This document shows, in pieces, positions 34,453-38,141 of a stretch of DNA of 38,141 nucleotides. The stretch lies in assembly GCA_016744065.1 (NCBI GenBank), contig JADGFA010000040.1:1-38141 (forward strand). The letters are read 5' to 3'. A program made the position numbers and the translations under genes. Every line of letters starts with the position of its first letter. Within the stretch, counting starts at the first letter, position 1. This DNA comes from Gammaproteobacteria bacterium (GTDB lineage: Bacteria > Pseudomonadota > Gammaproteobacteria > SZUA-229). The notes under the pieces are model-generated. The model did no database searches. It worked only from the letters and a program-made list of their open reading frames with translations, and had not been told where the DNA came from.

Positions 34453-34494
34453 AGAGGAATCTGGAACTTTTCGTAGAAATGGGCACAAACCCCC
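34453..34494 (-). repeat. Transposon right terminal inverted repeat (IRR)
   Basis: 42 bp reading AGAGGAATCTGGAACTTTTC at its inner end and CCCCC at its outer end, exactly complementary to 20367-20408. Identity stops precisely at the inner edge. Confidence 0.95.
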
Positions 34495-34495
34495 T

Positions 34496-35068
34496 AGATC
34501 AGCTCTCGATTATACTGCACAAGGTCTAGTATATAAATATTCTCCGGAAAACGAAAAAAAAGTATATTTCCCTTATGCATCAAAAGAAACTAACAAAAAT
34601 AAATTTATAAAAGAAAAGAGAATTAATAAGTCACTTCCAGGTCTTTCTGAATCGAGACCTGATTTGGTTGAACTTATAGTTTCAATGCAACACTTTAGTT
34701 CCGATGGTGCACGTTGGTTTCCCGAATTCATGGATCTAAATAATAAAAACAAACATCTCCACTTAGTGGCGCATGAACTATTTAAGGGGATATCATTTGA
34801 ATTTAAAGGAAATAAAATAGTTTCTGAAGGTATTACTATTGAAAAAGACTCATCAATAGAAACTAATACAGGAATATTAAATGGTCCACTAACCATAACA
34901 TATAAAAATGCACATGAGTTTAATGGTTATGGTATATACAAGGTCGAAACTTATGATGCCATCTATATTGATGGTTACGGTTATCCTATGAATTCATATG
35001 AGTTTATTAATCACTGTATTAAGGCCATATCAACAGTCATTCAAACTTTCGTAGATGAAGTTTACTAA
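34496..35068 (+). pseudogene. 3' part of a gene cut by the transposon right end
   Basis: 190 codons (RSALDYTAQGLVYKYSPENE to TFVDEVY) in an open frame that enters from the inverted repeat; the apparent start at 34394 lies in the transposon and is not genuine. The protein is soluble, with segments LPGLSESRPDLVELIVSMQH, FPEFMDLNNKNKHLHLVAHE and a hydrophobic-alternating C-terminal half. Family not recognised. It is not the missing end of the membrane protein cut at the left end. Confidence 0.6.
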
Positions 35069-35209
35069 AACTAAAATCCATAATACCCCAGCATTTACTT
35101 ATAAGTCGTTTAGTCCATTAGAATAATATTCTTTTATATTATTCAGAGACTGTAAATAAATCTGTGTAATTATTTCGTCAAGTCTATGCAACTACATTTT
35201 GTCTACGAA

Positions 35210-35431
35210 CTATATTTGTTCAAAGTAATCCCATTCTGGATTATCGTGATATTTTACGCCATGTTTAACACATCTCCATCTTTCTAACTCAGTCCAATTA
35301 TTCTCGAAATCATTTGGAGCATATCTATAACAGCCAGGCTCACAACATTCATAGCATGGCATTATTTCAAGTGATTCCCTGTCTGCAAGAGGGTGCTCTT
35401 GATCAAATTCATCAGTTTTAAGTTTTGGCAT
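35210..35431 (-). CDS. Small Cys-rich protein, unknown
   Basis: 73 residues. Very acidic start (TDEFDQEHPLADRESLEIMP) then CYECCEPGCYRYAP and WRCVKHGVKYHDN, a Cys/His set able to hold one zinc ion. It lies 11 bp downstream of the next minus-strand gene, probably in one transcription unit behind the Tn554-type recombinase genes. Family not recognised and ribosome site weak. Confidence 0.5.
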   Translation of the reverse strand: MPKLKTDEFDQEHPLADRESLEIMPCYECCEPGCYRYAPNDFENNWTELERWRCVKHGVKYHDNPEWDYFEQI

Positions 35432-35442
35432 ATAGTTCTAAC

Positions 35443-35793
35443 CTATTCCTTATCATCACTGTGATTATGGTACCAACTCCATTTTAATTTACACATAGAT
35501 AATAAATTTAACCGCCCCGATAACTCTACATATCCATTTATTATTACAGTGCAACTAATCATGTAAGCTGCTTCTTTATCTGGAATATTATTTATATGAT
35601 TTTTTACTATAGCAGTTATTAAATCCGGAACATGAGAATCATGAGCAGCATCCAATCTTCGTCTAAAATTTAATGATAATTTTTTTAAACTCAAAGTCCC
35701 GTCTATTTCCTGAAGTTTAAATTCGTGTTTCATATTATTCTCAATATTTAGAGCACTTACTCTTTTATACATTGTAATATTAAACCGATTCAT
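35443..35793 (-). CDS. Hypothetical protein
   Basis: 116 residues; an internal ATG (MKHEFKLQEIDGTLSLKKLS) about 20 codons in may be the real start. Mixed alpha/beta composition with FRRRLDAAHDSHVPDLITAI in the middle; no membrane span or known motif. Placed between the TnpC-like gene and the Cys-rich gene, same strand. Function unknown. Confidence 0.45.
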   Translation of the reverse strand: MNRFNITMYKRVSALNIENNMKHEFKLQEIDGTLSLKKLSLNFRRRLDAAHDSHVPDLITAIVKNHINNIPDKEAAYMISCTVIINGYVELSGRLNLLSMCKLKWSWYHNHSDDKE

Positions 35794-35889
35794 ATCCTTT
35801 ATATTTTAGTATTGATTAAATATAATTCAAACTCAAATATCATCTAAATCTAAATACAACTAGAAATGGTAATGGTTTTATACATCACT

Positions 35890-36312
35890 TTAAGTAGACT
35901 CTCTTTTTAGCCATAACTGTCGAAAATGCTCACTTTTCCCTCTCTCACGTTCTAGCATTTGTTTAGTTGTTGCTAATTCTCTCCTTGCTTTAGTTAAGTC
36001 ATTTTTAGTTCGATCAATTTTACTTCTTAATAAAGCCTCTATATGCTTGTATTCATCTGGAGTACGCGTTGGCACCTTAATACCATCTATAGTTTGAATA
36101 ACTTCTCTTGTTTTATCACGCTCTTTTGAAATAACATCTTTAAAATTATTATATAAATACTGTCTACTTACACCGGCTAAAGTAGCTACAGCTTTAAATG
36201 TTATCGCATCATTGCTATTTCTTAAATCAATAATTGCATTTTCAACAGAACTTCGTTTTTTCAAGCTCCTTTCATCTCTAGCTTTCTTTAAAATTTCTTT
36301 CTTATCACTCAT
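35890..36312 (-). CDS. TnpC-like accessory protein (DUF6262 type) of a Tn554-like module
   Basis: 140 residues. An HTH-like N-terminal half (VENAIIDLRNSNDAITFKAV, ATLAGVSRQYLYNNFKDVIS) and a charged coiled coil (KIDRTKNDLTKARRELATTK, QMLERERGKSEHFRQLWLKR). This build is that of DUF6262/Tn554 TnpC proteins, small DNA-binding partners of the TnpA/TnpB tyrosine recombinases that affect integration frequency and orientation. It starts 2 bp after the recombinase stop. Confidence 0.75.
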   Translation of the reverse strand: MSDKKEILKKARDERSLKKRSSVENAIIDLRNSNDAITFKAVATLAGVSRQYLYNNFKDVISKERDKTREVIQTIDGIKVPTRTPDEYKHIEALLRSKIDRTKNDLTKARRELATTKQMLERERGKSEHFRQLWLKREST

Positions 36313-36314
36313 TA

Positions 36315-37991
36315 TTAAATCTCAATGTCTTTAAGTACTTTCTCATCTCGCCCTTTATATGATCCTTTTCCGTCAATTGCTTGTATTATATTATCAAGTG
36401 ACTTTATAGTTTCTTTATTTTTTGACTGCCTTTTCATGACAATATCAGCCATTCTCTTATGCCCTTGATTTAGTTGCTCATTAAATTCATTCCCTTGCTC
36501 ACCCACTAAATCAAGTAACTGGATCCGTTCAGATTGGAAATATGATACATCTTTTTCATCTGCTCTGAAGTGTTTACATGTAAAACAAGCATTAGCATGA
36601 TGGCACCAGGTACTGATTTGACCGGGTAGGGCACATGCTCCACCGCATACGCGTGTTGCTGCTAGTTGCTCTTTTCTTATTAATAAATCGCCTATTTTAT
36701 CATCAACCTCACCTTCAATTGTATAAAAACGACCTCCACCTTTTTCCATTAGAGCTTTCTTTTTTAATTGTAATCGTTTGTTAATATAATTCGCAGCCAT
36801 ATCAGGTGCCGTATGGCCCAATTCCATCATTATGGTTACAATATCATGTCCCTGTTCAGCCATTTCTGTTCCGCGATGATGTCGTAATTGGTGCCATCCA
36901 AACTTGTAAAGATTTCCAGCGCTATCTAATATATTATTTTTTACGATAAGCTTTCTAATTTCTTCACGCGACCATGATGGTATAATAAACGATTCACTTT
37001 CCCCATTAAATGTTGGAAATAGATATTTAGTTGCTTTATTATGTGTTTTCTTAACAAGTTTTTGCTGGTCTTGGATGGTTTCAATTAGGCGTTTGTGCAT
37101 TGGATCGGTTTTCAACAATGGTTTCGTGTTCCACTTATTAACTTTGTTTTGCCAAAATAATAATAACATAAATTTATCATCATATGGGTCCTCAGTAAGA
37201 CAATCAAATAAGATGGCATGACTATCTTCAGACCGACTCCCAATTGCTAAAGCAAGCGTGAATACTGCTGATAAGGGATCTGGTAACTGAGAAGAACAAT
37301 TTACTAATTTAGATAAAACGTTTTCTGGAATTGAGCGCCCCACACACTCTTGATGGTATTCCATTCTACCTAACCCTAATTTATAATGCGTTTTCTTTAT
37401 CTTTTTAGTTATTCTCTGAGATACACTTATAGCCGGCCATATATCAGGGTATGCTTTTGAAGCGGAATTCAAAAGTGCAACACTATTAGTAAACCAGTTT
37501 TTACCACTTAATTTATTTTCATTACCCCAATGAATAAAATCATCCTCTATAAGTTGTGATGTAATATATTGAGGTAAAGGATGGTCGAATTTTGTATATA
37601 AAAACCTTACTAGATTTATAAAACCACCAAAATATCCAATCAAAGTACTTGGAGCCAATTCGTTATATTCTATTTTATCTAATAGATGAGTTCTCATAGC
37701 ATCTCTAATCCATACGGGATAACGATAAAAATTAAGATAACTATCTGCAGTTCTTTGTCGATCTTTACTACGCGTAGTTTCTTCAGAGTAAAGAGAGTTA
37801 TAAAATATAATATTTCGTTTTTGAAGTGGTTTAAATTGTTCTTTATTGATTATTATTTGCTTATGAAGATCGCCAACTATATTTGTAGACGGACTTAAGT
37901 ACTTCTTTTTAACAAGCTTATCATCTTTAATATATTTCCTGATTTGCTCCTTCATTTCCAAACCCATATTCTTCTTCCAACTGTAAAACAT
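36315..37991 (-). CDS. Tn554 TnpB-like tyrosine recombinase, probably 5'-truncated
   Basis: 558 residues from the ATG at 37991. Core-binding region about 90-190 (LAPSTLIGYFGGFINLVRFL), catalytic domain about 230-420 with Arg in LAIGSRSEDSHAI, His-x-x-Arg in GWHQLRHHRGTEM, His in MMELGHTAPDMA and Tyr in ANYINKRL. A C-terminal Cys cluster (VCGGACALPGQISTWCHHAN, ACFTCKHF) is typical of large Tn554-type recombinases. The frame stays open for 22 codons upstream (NDYTIESKRKHNEELLL) to where an IS-like end begins at about 38,058, so the true N-terminus is probably cut off. The missing TnpA-type partner would lie further right. Confidence 0.82.
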   Translation of the reverse strand: MFYSWKKNMGLEMKEQIRKYIKDDKLVKKKYLSPSTNIVGDLHKQIIINKEQFKPLQKRNIIFYNSLYSEETTRSKDRQRTADSYLNFYRYPVWIRDAMRTHLLDKIEYNELAPSTLIGYFGGFINLVRFLYTKFDHPLPQYITSQLIEDDFIHWGNENKLSGKNWFTNSVALLNSASKAYPDIWPAISVSQRITKKIKKTHYKLGLGRMEYHQECVGRSIPENVLSKLVNCSSQLPDPLSAVFTLALAIGSRSEDSHAILFDCLTEDPYDDKFMLLLFWQNKVNKWNTKPLLKTDPMHKRLIETIQDQQKLVKKTHNKATKYLFPTFNGESESFIIPSWSREEIRKLIVKNNILDSAGNLYKFGWHQLRHHRGTEMAEQGHDIVTIMMELGHTAPDMAANYINKRLQLKKKALMEKGGGRFYTIEGEVDDKIGDLLIRKEQLAATRVCGGACALPGQISTWCHHANACFTCKHFRADEKDVSYFQSERIQLLDLVGEQGNEFNEQLNQGHKRMADIVMKRQSKNKETIKSLDNIIQAIDGKGSYKGRDEKVLKDIEI

Positions 37992-38057
37992 TAAAAGGAG
38001 TTCTTCATTATGTTTTCTTTTGGATTCTATAGTATAATCATTTATATTAAATAGCGG

Positions 38058-38141
38058 TGTAGTGGTCTAATAGCACCGGACACTTTAATAAGAGATAATA
38101 CTAATCAATTATTAAGGTGCCAGAATGAGTCAGAAACGGAC
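38058..38141 (+). mobile_element. Left end of a possible IS3-family element, cut by the window
   Basis: Sequence from TGTAGTGGTCTAATAGCACC with CCGGACAC resembles IS3-type termini. It is followed, after AAGGTG, by ATG at 38125 and the codons MSQKR, a common beginning of IS3 OrfA. Only 17 bases of coding sequence are visible, so this rests on resemblance. Confidence 0.4.

Larger units (their letters stand above)
20367..34494. mobile_element. Tn3-family (Tn4651-type) transposon carrying a nitrate uptake system
   Basis: Perfect 42-bp inverted repeats beginning GGGGG bound 14,128 bp. The right end has a full-length Tn3-family DDE transposase. The left end has a KfrA-like coiled-coil protein and a tyrosine recombinase in divergent orientation with a palindromic site between, the TnpT/TnpS resolution module of the Tn4651 subgroup. 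Cargo comprises an AbrB/nucleotidyltransferase pair, a gene fragment, a porin, NasT-like and PDC-sensor genes and nrtABC. All parts appear intact, so the unit could be mobile, but no 5-bp target duplication flanks it (TTTTA left, TAGAT right). Confidence 0.93.

Noticed and set aside
34394..34495. Apparent N-terminus of the protein ending at 35068
   Set aside because: These codons are transposon sequence including the inverted repeat, so only the part from 34496 belongs to the flanking gene.

Overview
The window reads as a low-GC gammaproteobacterial chromosome or large plasmid, probably marine or aquatic. Pointers are a near-consensus gammaproteobacterial Zur box, a MexEF/AcrAB-type efflux operon, two sigma-54 promoters and a NasT/NrtABC nitrate system. 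No tRNA, rRNA or CRISPR array was seen. The species cannot be named from this sequence.

Left part (1-7.8 kb, + strand): four envelope or secreted proteins of unknown function. Two are tandem paralogues sharing a C-terminal domain (the first seems to have lost its signal peptide), then an 841-residue lipoprotein and a 596-residue exported protein with a beta-rich N half and a HEAT-like helical C half. Next (7.9-13.0 kb, - strand) comes a TetR regulator / membrane-fusion protein / RND pump operon, with an operator-like palindrome before the regulator and mutually exclusive hairpins before the fusion-protein gene.

13.4-18.8 kb is a zinc-starvation island. A Zur box precedes DUF1826, a ZrgA-like DUF2796 protein, Zur itself, a MerC-like membrane protein and a second-type HisI. 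A convergent DUF3299 lipoprotein and a LolD/FtsX-type ABC pair follow, which resembles the zrg zinc uptake system of Vibrio.

20,367-34,494 is the centre of interest: a 14.1-kb Tn3-family transposon bounded by perfect 42-bp inverted repeats. It has a DDE transposase at the right end, and at the left end the divergent coiled-coil protein / tyrosine recombinase pair (TnpT/TnpS) of the Tn4651 subgroup with a res-like palindrome between them. It also carries an AbrB/nucleotidyltransferase toxin-antitoxin-like pair. The cargo is a self-regulated nitrate uptake system: outer-membrane porin, NasT-type ANTAR antiterminator, a cytosolic PDC-sensor protein and NrtABC. Both cargo transcription units have a sigma-54 promoter and a leader with paired hexaloop hairpins of the ANTAR type. 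In the nrtA leader the second hairpin overlaps the stem of a strong terminator, so the uptake genes look controlled by RNA antitermination. The flanking genes are broken at both ends and there is no 5-bp target duplication.

34.5-38.1 kb holds the cut flank gene, two small unknown genes and a Tn554-type recombinase module (TnpC-like and TnpB-like). The 5' end of that module appears interrupted by an IS3-like element starting at about 38,058 and running off the window.
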